From: Verrucomicrobiota bacterium | GTDB lineage: Bacteria; Verrucomicrobiota; Verrucomicrobiia; Opitutales; Opitutaceae | Direction: 5' to 3' | DNA length: 34,269 bases | Assembly: GCA_025352985.1 (NCBI GenBank) | Contig: JANXRL010000153.1 | Location: 1 to 34,269, forward strand | Shown here: positions 1 to 7,829 of the stretch, one piece after another | Layout of the letters: every line of letters starts with the position of its first letter | How positions within the stretch are numbered: position 1 is the stretch's first letter | Notes under the pieces: model-generated | What the model saw: only the letters and a program-made list of their open reading frames with translations | The model's database searches: none | Told to the model about the DNA's origin: nothing | Made by a program: the position numbers and the translations under genes

Positions 1-1250
1 AACTGCTCCAGCATCGCGTGGGTGCTGAACTCGTCTGCCTGGACCAGACCGGCGCGAACGCGGGCCGTGCGCGCCTCCGTCGATTCGGACAACAGGGAGG
101 CTAACTGTCGGGCCGCCCCGGCTTCGTCGGCAGGATCAAAATACATCGCCGCGCCGCCGCCGACTTCGGGGAGAGAGGCGCGATCGCTGCACACCACGGG
201 ACATCCCGACGCCATTGCCTCGAGCACGGGCCAACCGAAACCTTCCTGTAAAGACGGGAACAGCAGGCAAGCCGCGCGTCCGTAAAGGGCGTTGAGCGTC
301 TCGTTGGAAACATTGCCGAGCGCAATCACGGTCGCCCCCTTAGGCCGCGCCGCTACCATGTCCGCAAGCTCGGCGGGAAGCGGCTTGCCCGCCATGACGA
401 GAGGCAGGCGGCCGCTTTGGTTAACGTAGGCGAAATAAATGCGGAGAAGGCCGGCGCGGTTTTTATACCATTGGTTCCCTCCGACATGAAAAATGTAGCC
501 GCCCTGCCCCAGAGCCTCCACCTGCGGCAAACCAGCCAACGCAGTCTTGAGCCACGCTTCATCTCTTAGCGTGTAAGGATAATTAAGCCCGGAATAAATA
601 GTTGTTACTCGTTCCGAGATGATCCCCCTGAGCACTAACAAATCGTTGCGGGTGGCATCTGACACACACACCACGCTCACCGCTTGGCGCAGTCCCTTGG
701 TAATCCAGTTTTGGAGACGACGACCCGTCCACCCTACACTGTTTCCCGGGAAATGCCCGAGAGCGGAGCGCACCGCGAGTAGGTCGTGGCAGGTGACGAC
801 GTGAGGCACCCCGACGAGCGCGAGTGAATACATCGCGTTGCTATGGTCGCAGATGTGGACGACTATCGGAAGACCTGAAACCTGAAGGCTGAGACCTGAG
901 GGGGCGGAAGCTGGGAGCTGGGAGCTGCCTTCAATCTGCGGAAATCTGCGTAATCTGCGGATAAAATGATTTGGGCTTCGATGGATTCGACGTGCGCGAC
1001 GGACGAGCCAGCGGAGGCGGATCGGGAAGATGACAAACTTGTCGATGTAGCCGAGCCACTTCCCTAACCCATGCCCGGAGGGCTTTAACCGGCCCAAGTA
1101 GGGCTCGGGGCGGATCATCGTCACCTTGATTCCCAGGGCAGGCAAACCGGTCGCAAGCATTTCCGCGTAACGCTGCATGCTTTCCTGCCGGTCATACTCA
1201 TAATTCCCCACAAGTAGGACGTGGAGATCGGTGGATAGGGAAAGAGGCAC
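1..1250 (-). CDS. GT4-family glycosyltransferase, 3' end cut by window edge
   Basis: The reverse strand is open for about 416 codons and reads like a GT4 (GT-B fold) glycosyltransferase. The N-terminal part has VLLVGNYEYDRQESM, a DKFVIFPIRLRW segment and VVHICDHSNAMYSL. The C-terminal domain has TTIYSGLNYP, then FHVGGNQWYKNR and the donor-site signature FPSLQEGFGWPVLEAMASG, whose second Glu normally contacts the nucleotide sugar. It probably transfers a sugar made by the genes upstream onto a surface glycan. No ATG precedes the first conserved strand; the GTG ending at 1250 is the only plausible start after an in-frame stop, so the start is uncertain. Residues encoded by 872-963 are repeat-derived (FPQIEGSSQLPASAPSG) and not GT-like. 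The true stop lies beyond position 1. Confidence 0.85.
   Translation of the reverse strand, partial: MPLSLSTDLHVLLVGNYEYDRQESMQRYAEMLATGLPALGIKVTMIRPEPYLGRLKPSGHGLGKWLGYIDKFVIFPIRLRWLVRRARRIHRSPNHFIRRLRRFPQIEGSSQLPASAPSGLSLQVSGLPIVVHICDHSNAMYSLALVGVPHVVTCHDLLAVRSALGHFPGNSVGWTGRRLQNWITKGLRQAVSVVCVSDATRNDLLVLRGIISERVTTIYSGLNYPYTLRDEAWLKTALAGLPQVEALGQGGYIFHVGGNQWYKNRAGLLRIYFAYVNQSGRLPLVMAGKPLPAELADMVAARPKGATVIALGNVSNETLNALYGRAACLLFPSLQEGFGWPVLEAMASGCPVVCSDRASLPEVGGGAAMYFDPADEAGAARQLASLLSESTEARTARVRAGLVQADEFSTHAMLEQ
872..963. repeat. three back-to-back direct-repeat tracts inside the glycosyltransferase gene
   Basis: Three different simple repeats adjoin: ACCTGAA/ACCTGAG units at 872-900, GCTGGGA units at 907-929, and three copies of ATCTGCG at 934-940, 944-950 and 953-959. 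Together they look like intergenic filler, yet the glycosyltransferase frame runs through them without a stop. A 19-base stretch at 882-900 recurs with 17 of 19 matches at 1265-1283, just upstream of the gene. Confidence 0.8.
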
Positions 1251-1389
1251 GGAGGATTAAAAATCTGAGGGCTGATACCTGAGCCTCTAAAGGGACAGAG
1301 GACGGTGGATCGTTAGCTGGGCGCTGTTAGCTGCGAGCCACGAGCTGGTGGCGAAGGGCTGGCAGGAGCTGTGAAAGAGTCGCCAGTGG
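1251..1389. repeat. intergenic repeat-rich spacer
   Basis: This spacer between the PIN-toxin gene and the glycosyltransferase holds no gene. It contains a second copy of the CTGAGGGCTGATACCTGAG repeat (1265-1283) and GTTAGCTG/GAGCTGG-type units (1313-1352) related to those at 907-929. No promoter or terminator is convincing. Confidence 0.6.
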
Positions 1390-1821
1390 CTACCGCCCCG
1401 CTTTGAACACTCCAAAGACCTCGAAATCGGTGAAATTGCTAGTAAGGACACTGGTGATACCTGCCGCGTAATACGTCGCCGCCAATTGTGTATCCAAGAG
1501 TCGTTTGCGACCCAAGCGATATTGCCGAAGCCAAAGCAGAGCCATACGGGTCGAATCAAGCGTGGGATAGACCGGACGCACTTCACTGGCCTCCCACCAC
1601 CCCTGAGCTTTGGCAAGGGCCTGCTCCATCGTAAGCGGAATACTGAAACGGCGGGGATCGGTCACCACATGCACAAACTCGGTGAGCACCTGGGGAGCGA
1701 GGGCCAAGGGCTGGCTGTTTTGTGCCAGGGCCTGATCCAACCATGCGCGCGCCGCCTCGTGACCGGGCGCTTCACGCAGCTCCGCCTGCACTAAAAAAGT
1801 GGTGTCAACGCCATGAATCAT
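1390..1821 (-). CDS. PIN-domain toxin (VapC-like ribonuclease)
   Basis: The 143-residue product is the length of a PIN-domain RNase. It starts with the typical first acidic strand (VDTTFLVQ, Asp6), has the mid-domain acidic position in TEFVHVV (Glu48) and the third in RLLDTQLAA (Asp110), and ends in the usual ITSVLTSNFTDFEVF strand-helix, with Asp132. VapC-type toxins cut RNA, often tRNA, using Mg2+ held by these acids. The gene overlaps the upstream ribbon-helix-helix gene by 4 bases (ATGA), the usual antitoxin-toxin arrangement with coupled translation. All acidic positions are present, so it is probably active. Family assignment is firm; the RNA target is unknown. Confidence 0.88.
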   Translation of the reverse strand: MIHGVDTTFLVQAELREAPGHEAARAWLDQALAQNSQPLALAPQVLTEFVHVVTDPRRFSIPLTMEQALAKAQGWWEASEVRPVYPTLDSTRMALLWLRQYRLGRKRLLDTQLAATYYAAGITSVLTSNFTDFEVFGVFKAGR

Positions 1822-2054
1822 GCCTTGTCGAGAAGATCATCCAGCAAGTCGCCACGACCCGTCCAGGGCTGGAGCACCGCTCCGACCGAGGAGGGCTGTT
1901 GATCCCGTAATGAACGCGCGGGGCGTATCTTGGCTTGACGATAAGACTCCATGGCCTCGCGTAACAATTCCGAGGTGGGCCGGTCTTGCTCCTGAGCGTA
2001 ACGCTGAAAATCAGCGTAAACCGGTTCGCTCACATTAAGCGTGATTGTTTTCAT
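1818..2054 (-). CDS. ribbon-helix-helix antitoxin of the PIN toxin
   Basis: This 78-residue protein begins with a beta strand (MKTITLNVSEPVYADF) and two helices (RPTSELLREAMESY), the CopG/MetJ-like DNA-binding fold. The C-terminal tail (LRDQQPSSVG to GDLLDDLLDKA) is the part expected to bind and neutralise the PIN toxin encoded immediately downstream. Such antitoxins bind as dimers to their own promoter and repress the operon. A promoter-like pair lies just before the start codon, which would give an almost leaderless message. The pair sits between gmd and the glycosyltransferase but has its own promoter, so it is probably an independent module inserted in the sugar island. Confidence 0.82.
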   Translation of the reverse strand: MKTITLNVSEPVYADFQRYAQEQDRPTSELLREAMESYRQAKIRPARSLRDQQPSSVGAVLQPWTGRGDLLDDLLDKA

Positions 2055-2061
2055 ACATTAC

Positions 2062-2089
2062 AGAATATATTGATCGACCATTTCGTCAA
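2062..2089 (-). promoter_or_regulatory. candidate sigma-70 promoter of the toxin-antitoxin pair
   Basis: Read on the minus strand, TTGACG (2089-2084) and TATTCT (2067-2062) are separated by 16 bases. The ATG of the antitoxin follows the -10 box after only 7 bases, so transcription would begin at or next to the start codon. This is a consensus match by eye only. Confidence 0.5.
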
Positions 2090-2171
2090 CAGGAGTGATT
2101 CAAAAAACCTGTAGCGAGCGATTTCCCGAACTTGAGCTTCCAAACCTCAGGGCTGAGCTTTTCAGTCACCG

Positions 2172-3176
2172 TCACTTCTGTTTGGCCTCTTCCTCGGCGA
2201 GCTTCAGGTCGGACTCGGTCATGATCTTCACGAGTTCCTTGAAGCGGACCTTTGGCTCCCAGCCGAGCCGCATCTTGGCCTTGGCCGGATCGCCGATGAG
2301 GAGATCGACCTCGGCGGGGCGTTCGTAGCGGGCATCGTATTTGACATACTTTTCCCAATCGAGATCAAGCAGGCCGAAGGTTTCTTGGATAAACTCTTTC
2401 ACGCTGTGGGTCTCGTTGGTCGCGACCACGTAGTCGTCGGCTTGGTCCTGCTGAAGCATGAGCCACATCATCTCGACGTATTCCTTGGCGTAGCCCCAGT
2501 CGCGGCGGGCATCGAGGTTGCCCATGACGAGTTCCTTTTGCAGGCCCAGCTTGATGCGGGTGGCGGCGCGGGTGATCTTGCGGGTGACGAAGGTCTCGCC
2601 GCGGCGCGGGGACTCGTGGTTGAAGAGGATGCCATTGGAGGCGTGCATATCGTAGCCCTCACGGTAGTTCACCGTGAGCCAGTAGGCATACATCTTGGCG
2701 CAGCCATAGGGGGAGCGCGGCCAAAAAGGGGTTTTTTCCGTTTGCGGGACTTCCTGCACCTTCCCGAACATCTCGGAGGACGAGGCTTGGTAATAACGGA
2801 CTTTCTTGCCGAGGCCGGATTCGCGGATGGCCTCCAGCAGGCGCTGCGCGCCGAGGCCAACGATGTCGCCGGTGTATTCGGGCACGTCGAAGGACACACG
2901 GACGTGGGACTGGGCGCCGAGGTTATAGACCTCGTCGGGCTTGATCTCGTAGAGGAGCTTCACGAGCGAGACGGAGTCGGCGAGGTCACCGTAGTGAAGG
3001 TGAAGGCGGCCGGAGCCGCCGTGAGACGGCTCGGTAAGATGGTCGATGCGCGAGCGGACGACGGTGCTGGACCGCCGCACGATGCCATGGACTTCGTAGC
3101 CCTTCTCCAAAAGGAGTTCGGCGAGATAAGAACCATCTTGGCCGGTGATACCGGTGATGAAGGCGATTTTAGTCAT
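2172..3176 (-). CDS. gmd: GDP-mannose 4,6-dehydratase
   Basis: The 334-residue extended SDR converts GDP-D-mannose to GDP-4-keto-6-deoxy-D-mannose, the precursor of GDP-fucose, GDP-rhamnose and related sugars. It has the NADP-binding [12 protein letters not shown] loop at 9-20, the RRSS segment (34-37) that holds the NADP phosphate in this family, the ASSSEMFG active-site strand (Ser133, Glu135) and YGCAK (Tyr157, Lys161). [15 protein letters not shown] and the [16 protein letters not shown] region are family hallmarks, and length is normal. A second Gmd-like gene lies 44 bases upstream in the same direction. GDP-mannose can come from manC at 23513-24601. No fucose synthase (fcl) is seen in the window. 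Confidence 0.95.
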   Translation of the reverse strand: MTKIAFITGITGQDGSYLAELLLEKGYEVHGIVRRSSTVVRSRIDHLTEPSHGGSGRLHLHYGDLADSVSLVKLLYEIKPDEVYNLGAQSHVRVSFDVPEYTGDIVGLGAQRLLEAIRESGLGKKVRYYQASSSEMFGKVQEVPQTEKTPFWPRSPYGCAKMYAYWLTVNYREGYDMHASNGILFNHESPRRGETFVTRKITRAATRIKLGLQKELVMGNLDARRDWGYAKEYVEMMWLMLQQDQADDYVVATNETHSVKEFIQETFGLLDLDWEKYVKYDARYERPAEVDLLIGDPAKAKMRLGWEPKVRFKELVKIMTESDLKLAEEEAKQK

Positions 3177-3220
3177 GGGTAGAAAATCTGGATTGAGAGT
3201 CAGGGAAAGAAATGAGGACC

Positions 3221-4198
3221 TCAGGTCTTCCGCAGTTCGCTTTCCACCAGCTTGGCAACCATCGCATCAAACGGCACGGTGTTTTCCCAGCCGAGGATGC
3301 GGCGGGCCTTGCCGGGGTTGCCGCAGGGGGAAACCGGTTCGACGGTCGTCACCAGGCCGGGGTCGAACTTCACGTGATCGCGCCAGTTGAGGTCCACGGC
3401 CTTGAAGGCGGCGGATACAAAATCCTCGACGGTGTGCAACACGCCGGTCGCGAGGATAAAGTCATCGACGGGGCTGTTTTGGAGTATCATCCACATGCCT
3501 TTCACGTAGTCGGGTGCCCAGCCCCAGTCGCGACGACCCGTAAGGCTGCCGAGCTGGAGTTCATGCTGGAGTCCTTTTTTGATGCGGGCGGCAGCGCGGG
3601 CGACCTTCATGGTCACAAACTGGCCGCTGCGGCGGGGCGACTCGTGGTTGTATAAAATCACGGAGCACGTCTGGAGTCCGTAAGCGGTGCGGTAGATGCG
3701 TGCCATCTGCTGGGAAAACGCCTTGGCCGCGCCATACGGCGTGGTGGGATTGAGGGGAGTAAGCTCGTCCTGCGGCGAATGCACGGGCGAGCCAAACACC
3801 TCGGCGCTGGAGGCGTAGAGAAACTTGGGCGGATTAGGCAGGTCGCGGATGATTTCAAGTAGGCGCAAAGTCGCCATGCCGATGCTGTCAACGGTAGTCT
3901 CGGGCAGTTCCAAGCTCAGGCGGGGACTCGACTGGCCGGCGAGGTGATAAAACTCGGTGGGCTGCGCGCGGCTGATGATACGGCGGAGGTGGGTGGCGTC
4001 CTCGAACGCGCCGTTGTGCAGAAAGAGGCGCTTGTTCAGCAGGGCGGCGTCGGAGACGAGATGCCCGATGTTGCTGGAGGCGAGGCCATCGGGGCGATGC
4101 ACGAGGCCGTGCACGGCGTAGCCTTTTTCCAGCAACAGCTCGGCAAGATAGGATCCGTCCTGACCGGTTATTCCAGTGATGAAGGCGATGTTGGGCAT
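3221..4198 (-). CDS. divergent GDP-mannose 4,6-dehydratase paralogue
   Basis: This 325-residue SDR shares the start [15 protein letters not shown], the NHESPRR segment and the [15 protein letters not shown] segment with the Gmd encoded just downstream. Ser131, Glu133 (ASSAEVFG) and Tyr155/Lys159 (YGAAK) are kept, so the dehydratase chemistry could be intact. It differs where Gmd binds the NADP phosphate: HGLVHRPDG instead of HGIVRRSST. The region after LKW-type strand four and the C-terminus ([18 protein letters not shown]) are also diverged. It may act on the same GDP-sugar as a 4-reductase (Rmd-like), use another nucleotide sugar, or form a hetero-oligomer with Gmd. The tandem order suggests duplication followed by divergence. 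Confidence 0.85.
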   Translation of the reverse strand: MPNIAFITGITGQDGSYLAELLLEKGYAVHGLVHRPDGLASSNIGHLVSDAALLNKRLFLHNGAFEDATHLRRIISRAQPTEFYHLAGQSSPRLSLELPETTVDSIGMATLRLLEIIRDLPNPPKFLYASSAEVFGSPVHSPQDELTPLNPTTPYGAAKAFSQQMARIYRTAYGLQTCSVILYNHESPRRSGQFVTMKVARAAARIKKGLQHELQLGSLTGRRDWGWAPDYVKGMWMILQNSPVDDFILATGVLHTVEDFVSAAFKAVDLNWRDHVKFDPGLVTTVEPVSPCGNPGKARRILGWENTVPFDAMVAKLVESELRKT

Positions 4199-4268
4199 GG
4201 GAATTAAGGGGCGAAGGGCGATAGGTGAAACGTGCTGCTGGGGCGGAAGCTACCCATGTCTGAAGTTC

Positions 4269-5333
4269 TCAGCTCGTCGCAGGCCGCGTCCGCCAAGCGG
4301 CGACGATCTGGCGAATGGTTTCCTCGAGCGACTGGGTGATATCCCATTGCGGGTAATGGGCGCGCATCTTGCGAAGATCCGAGTAGTAGCAGATGTGGTC
4401 GCCGGCGCGGTTCTGGTCCACGTAGGTGAAGACCTGCGCCCGGCCGGTGATTTTTTCCACGGTCGTGAAGGCTTCGAGGATGGATGTGCTGTTGGCCTTG
4501 CCGCCACCGAGGTTGTAAACCTCCCCGGCACGGGGGGCGGACACGAAAGCCGCCATGAAACGGGCGACGTCGAGCGAGTGGATGTTGTCACGCACCTGTT
4601 TGCCCTTGTAGCCGAAAACCTTGTATTCGCGGCCCTCGAGGTTGCATTTCACGAGGTAGGAAAGGAAGCCGTGCAACTCGACTCCGGAGTGGTTGGGGCC
4701 GGTGAGGCAGCCACCGCGCAGAGCGCAGGTGGGCAGGTTGAAATAGCGTCCGTATTCCTGCACCATCACGTCGGCGGCGACCTTGGAGGCGCCGAAGAGG
4801 GAATGCTTCGACTGGTCGATGGTGAAGGTCTCGGGGATGCCGTGCGCGTAGGCGGGATCGGCGTAGTCCCAGCGGGTCGCCTCCTCGCGCAGCGCGATGG
4901 CGTTGGGGGCGTCGCCATAGACCTTGTTGGTGGACATGTGCACGAACGGCGACTCGGGGCACGCCTGGCGGGCGGCTTCGAGCAGGTTGAGCGTGCCCAC
5001 GGCATTGGTGTCAAAATCGTCGAAGGGAATCGCGGCGGCGCGATCATGTGAGGGCTGCGCGGCCGTGTGCACGATGACGGACGGACGCACCGCCTGCACG
5101 AGCGCGAGCACGCCCGCGCGATCGCGGATGTCCAGTTCGTGGTGAACGAAGCCGGGGAGCTCGGCGGCCAGACGCTGCTGGTTCCAGCGGGTGTCGCCCT
5201 GCGGCCCGAAGAAGACAGCGCGCTGGTTGTTGTCCACGCCGTGAACGGTGTAGCCCAGTTCACGCGCGAAATGCACGCATACTTCTGAGCCGATGAGACC
5301 GGAAGAACCGGTGACGAGGAGGGTTTTAATCAT
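4269..5333 (-). CDS. NAD-dependent sugar epimerase, CDP-paratose 2-epimerase-like
   Basis: The 354-residue extended SDR has the nucleotide-binding start [12 protein letters not shown], then [39 protein letters not shown] (135-144) and [18 protein letters not shown]. These are typical of a family related to CDP-paratose/tyvelose 2-epimerases, which invert C2 of a nucleotide sugar using bound NAD. The usual catalytic YxxxK reads FGASK here (Phe180, Lys184). It lies 8 bases downstream of nothing else than a short gap from rfbA upstream, in the same transcription unit. The substrate cannot be told from sequence; nothing else in the window makes CDP-hexoses. Confidence 0.78.
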   Translation of the reverse strand: MIKTLLVTGSSGLIGSEVCVHFARELGYTVHGVDNNQRAVFFGPQGDTRWNQQRLAAELPGFVHHELDIRDRAGVLALVQAVRPSVIVHTAAQPSHDRAAAIPFDDFDTNAVGTLNLLEAARQACPESPFVHMSTNKVYGDAPNAIALREEATRWDYADPAYAHGIPETFTIDQSKHSLFGASKVAADVMVQEYGRYFNLPTCALRGGCLTGPNHSGVELHGFLSYLVKCNLEGREYKVFGYKGKQVRDNIHSLDVARFMAAFVSAPRAGEVYNLGGGKANSTSILEAFTTVEKITGRAQVFTYVDQNRAGDHICYYSDLRKMRAHYPQWDITQSLEETIRQIVAAWRTRPATS

Positions 5334-5341
5334 AAAGGATG

Positions 5342-6229
5342 TCAGTTGCTGGAAACGAGAATGCCACTGAGGTAAACGCCGTAGGCGGACTTACCCATAC
5401 GTTTGATGACCGACTCCAGCCCGGCACGATCAAGCCAGCCAGCGCGAAAGGCGATCTCCTCCAGGCAGGCGATCTTAAGTCCCTGGCGGCGCTCGATGAC
5501 CTGCACAAACTGCCCGGCATCGAGCAGCGAGTCGTGGGTGCCCGTGTCCAGCCAAGCGGTGCCACGACCAAGCAACTCCACGCGCAGCAGGCCCTTTTCC
5601 AGATAGAGTCGGTTAAGATCGGTGATCTCCAGTTCGCCGCGCGTGCTGGGCTTCAGGCTGCGGGCGAGCGCCACGACGGCGTTGTCATAAAAATACAGGC
5701 CAGGCACGGCGTAGTTGGACTTGGGGCGGGCGGGTTTTTCCTCCATAGAAACCACCCGGCCGTCGTCGGCAAACTCCACCACGCCGTAAGCGGAGGGCTC
5801 GGCGACGTGGTAGCCGAAAATCGTGGCACCCTCCCCTTGCCCACCGGCCATCGCGAGCGATTTCACAAAATCGTGGCCGTAGAAAAGATTGTCGCCGAGC
5901 ACGAGCGCGGAGGATTCGCCGTCTTTCAAAAAACCGCAGTCCGCCGCGATGAGAAAAGCCTGTGCGAGTCCGTCGGGACTGGGCTGTTCGGCGTAACTGA
6001 GCACAAGACCGAACTGCGATCCGTCGCCCAGAAGCCGTCGAAACAGCGGCAAATCGGTCGGCGTAGAAATGACAAGAACCTCGCGGATGCCCGCCAGCAT
6101 GAGGACAGACAGCGGATAATAGATCATCGGTTTGTCGTAAACCGGCATGAGCTGCTTCGAGACCGCGATGGTCAGCGGGAACAGCCGGCTGCCGGAGCCA
6201 CCGGCGAGAATGATACCTTTTCGATGCAT
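5342..6229 (-). CDS. rfbA: glucose-1-phosphate thymidylyltransferase
   Basis: RmlA makes dTDP-glucose from dTTP and glucose 1-phosphate, the first step to dTDP-rhamnose. The 295-residue product has the signature [43 protein letters not shown] and the [12 protein letters not shown] segment with the following [13 protein letters not shown], all standard. Length matches the family. The open frame extends 13 codons upstream, but that part (FFASFAVNK) is made from a repeat at 6240-6260, so the Met before [10 protein letters not shown] was chosen as the start. No clear ribosome-binding site is visible. The partner rfbB is upstream, separated by the nuclease-gene insert. Confidence 0.95.
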   Translation of the reverse strand: MHRKGIILAGGSGSRLFPLTIAVSKQLMPVYDKPMIYYPLSVLMLAGIREVLVISTPTDLPLFRRLLGDGSQFGLVLSYAEQPSPDGLAQAFLIAADCGFLKDGESSALVLGDNLFYGHDFVKSLAMAGGQGEGATIFGYHVAEPSAYGVVEFADDGRVVSMEEKPARPKSNYAVPGLYFYDNAVVALARSLKPSTRGELEITDLNRLYLEKGLLRVELLGRGTAWLDTGTHDSLLDAGQFVQVIERRQGLKIACLEEIAFRAGWLDRAGLESVIKRMGKSAYGVYLSGILVSSN

Positions 6230-6239
6230 ACAGATTTTA

Positions 6240-6780
6240 TTGACCGCGAAGGACGCGAAGAAACACAAAGATCAAGACTCGGAGAGGATGATGCGTCCCC
6301 ATTCCAACCGCCCGAAAGAACCAAAGTTTACCAGAAGACCAAGATTAAGTCCCATGACTTTAAGATAGTTCAACACTTGAGCACGGTGCTCGCCGGTAAT
6401 GGCTTAAGCCGCTTTTAACTCCACGATGATTTTACCGTAACAAAGCAAGTCTGGCGTGTAGCTATGCTTTAGTGGCACGCCTCGGTAATGGATCGGGAAA
6501 TTATGCTGTGAATCAAACGGAATGCCGAGGTGAACGAGTTCGATTTCCATGCAATCCTGATAGACCGGCTCGACGTAGCCGTTTCCCTTGTCGGAGTGGA
6601 CCGACATACATGAGCCAATGATACGGAATACTTCCTCCTTATAAATGATGGACTCGCTCATGGAGCGAATTGAGTTAACCGATAAAAACACGAAGGAGCG
6701 CGAAGTCTGAAAATGAATCGAAGGCTAGGCATTGGATTGTGGGCCGAAGCTTCGCGCAAGTTCGCGTTCTTCGCGGTTAA
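6240..6780. mobile_element. candidate GxxExxY nuclease insert bounded by inverted repeats
   Basis: The 541-base segment fits exactly between the rfbB stop codon and the rfbA start. Its two ends are near-matching inverted repeats: ACCGCGAAGGACGCGAA within 6240-6260, and its inverse within 6761-6780 (18 of 21 positions agree over the full end). A related partial copy, CACGAAGGAGCGCGAAG, sits at 6689-6705. The only gene inside is a GxxExxY-family nuclease, now broken by a stop codon. No target-site duplication is evident, so mobility is an inference. Confidence 0.45.
6272..6661 (-). pseudogene. GxxExxY-family PD-(D/E)XK nuclease with internal stop codon
   Basis: The family is about 125-135 residues. 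Here the frame starts MSESIIYKEEVFRIIGSC, carries the name motif in GNGYVEPVYQDCME, then the nuclease core YTPDLLCYGKIIVELKA (PD...ELK). A TAA (6404-6406) stops it two codons after ELK. Past this codon the same frame goes on with AITGEHRAQVLNYL and GLNLGLLVNFGSFGRLEW, the normal family C-terminus, to a TGA at 6272-6274. A single base change therefore splits an otherwise complete gene. The upstream Met 10 codons earlier is less likely, since family members begin close to the IIYKE segment. The N-terminal piece might still be made, but would lack the final strand and helix. Confidence 0.85.
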
Positions 6781-7829
6781 ACCATTCCGATACGCTGCAG
6801 CTTGTAATCTCCGCTCAGGATATTCGCGGTCCACGCCTCGTTTTCGAGATACCAGGCGACGGTATGCCGGAAGCCGGACGCATGGTCCTGCTTCGGCGTC
6901 CAGCCGAGTTCGCGGCGAATTTTCGTTGCGTCGATCGCGTAGCGCAGATCGTGGCCGGGGCGGTCGGTGACAAAGGTGATGTGGTCGGCGTAGGACCTGT
7001 CGTCGGCACGCGGACGAAATTCGTCGAGCAGGCCGCAAAGCAAGCGCACGAGATCGATGTTTTTGCGCTCGTTGTTCCCGCCGATGTTGTAGGTTTCGCC
7101 GGGACGGCCACCGGCGATCACGGCATGCAACGCCTCCGCATGATCACCGACGTAGAGCCAGTCACGGATGTTTTCGCCCGCGCCGTAAACGGGGATGACT
7201 TCACCGCGCAGGGCCTTGAGGATGACCACGGGGATGAGCTTCTCGGGAAACTGGAACGGGCCGTAATTGTTGGAGCAGTTGGTGACGAGAACCGGCAGCT
7301 TGTAGGTGTCGGCCCAGGCGCGGGCGAGATGGTCGCTGGCGGCCTTGCTCGCGGAATACGGGGAGTGCGGATCGTAAGGCGTCTCCTCGGTGAACACACC
7401 GGTCGCACCGAGGCTGCCATAAACCTCGTCGGTGGAAACGTGCAGGAAGCGGAAACAGTCGCGCGCCGCGCCGGTGAGCGTCTCGTAGTGGGCGCGGGCG
7501 GCCTGCAACAAGGTGAAGGTGCCTACGATGTTGGTCTGGATGAACGCGCCCGGACCTTCGATGGAACGGTCCACATGGCTCTCAGCGGCGAGGTGCATGA
7601 CCCAGTCGGGCTGGAACTCGGCGAAGAGGCGGCGCATCGCGGCGGCATCGGTGATGTTGGCGCGGGCGAAGCGGTAACGGGGATGCGCGGCGACGTCGTC
7701 CAGCGAGCGGAGGTTCCCCGCGTAGGTGAGCGCATCGACGTTCAACACGGAGTGGTCCGTTACCGTGAGCAGGTGGCGGACAAGATTGGAGCCGATGAAC
7801 CCGGCGCCGCCAGTGATGAAAATTTTCAC
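6777..7829 (-). CDS. rfbB: dTDP-glucose 4,6-dehydratase
   Basis: RmlB dehydrates dTDP-glucose to dTDP-4-keto-6-deoxyglucose. The 350-residue protein has [16 protein letters not shown], the LTYAGNL segment, [10 protein letters not shown], the catalytic strand STDEVYG (Thr133, Asp134, Glu135) and YSASK (Tyr158, Lys162), and then [17 protein letters not shown]. All key residues are present and length is normal. It overlaps the upstream epimerase/reductase gene by 4 bases (ATGA), so the two are translated together and act in sequence. The stop codon lies inside the inverted repeat that bounds the GxxExxY insert, so the insert landed at or recombined with the gene end. Confidence 0.96.
   Translation of the reverse strand: MKIFITGGAGFIGSNLVRHLLTVTDHSVLNVDALTYAGNLRSLDDVAAHPRYRFARANITDAAAMRRLFAEFQPDWVMHLAAESHVDRSIEGPGAFIQTNIVGTFTLLQAARAHYETLTGAARDCFRFLHVSTDEVYGSLGATGVFTEETPYDPHSPYSASKAASDHLARAWADTYKLPVLVTNCSNNYGPFQFPEKLIPVVILKALRGEVIPVYGAGENIRDWLYVGDHAEALHAVIAGGRPGETYNIGGNNERKNIDLVRLLCGLLDEFRPRADDRSYADHITFVTDRPGHDLRYAIDATKIRRELGWTPKQDHASGFRHTVAWYLENEAWTANILSGDYKLQRIGMV

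Noticed and set aside
22-285. Plus-strand open reading frame at the window start
   Set aside because: The minus strand carries the conserved donor-site part of a glycosyltransferase in this interval.
934-959. Three ATCTGCG units as a possible CRISPR remnant
   Set aside because: The units are 7 bases with 2-3 base spacers, far too short, and no cas gene is in the window.
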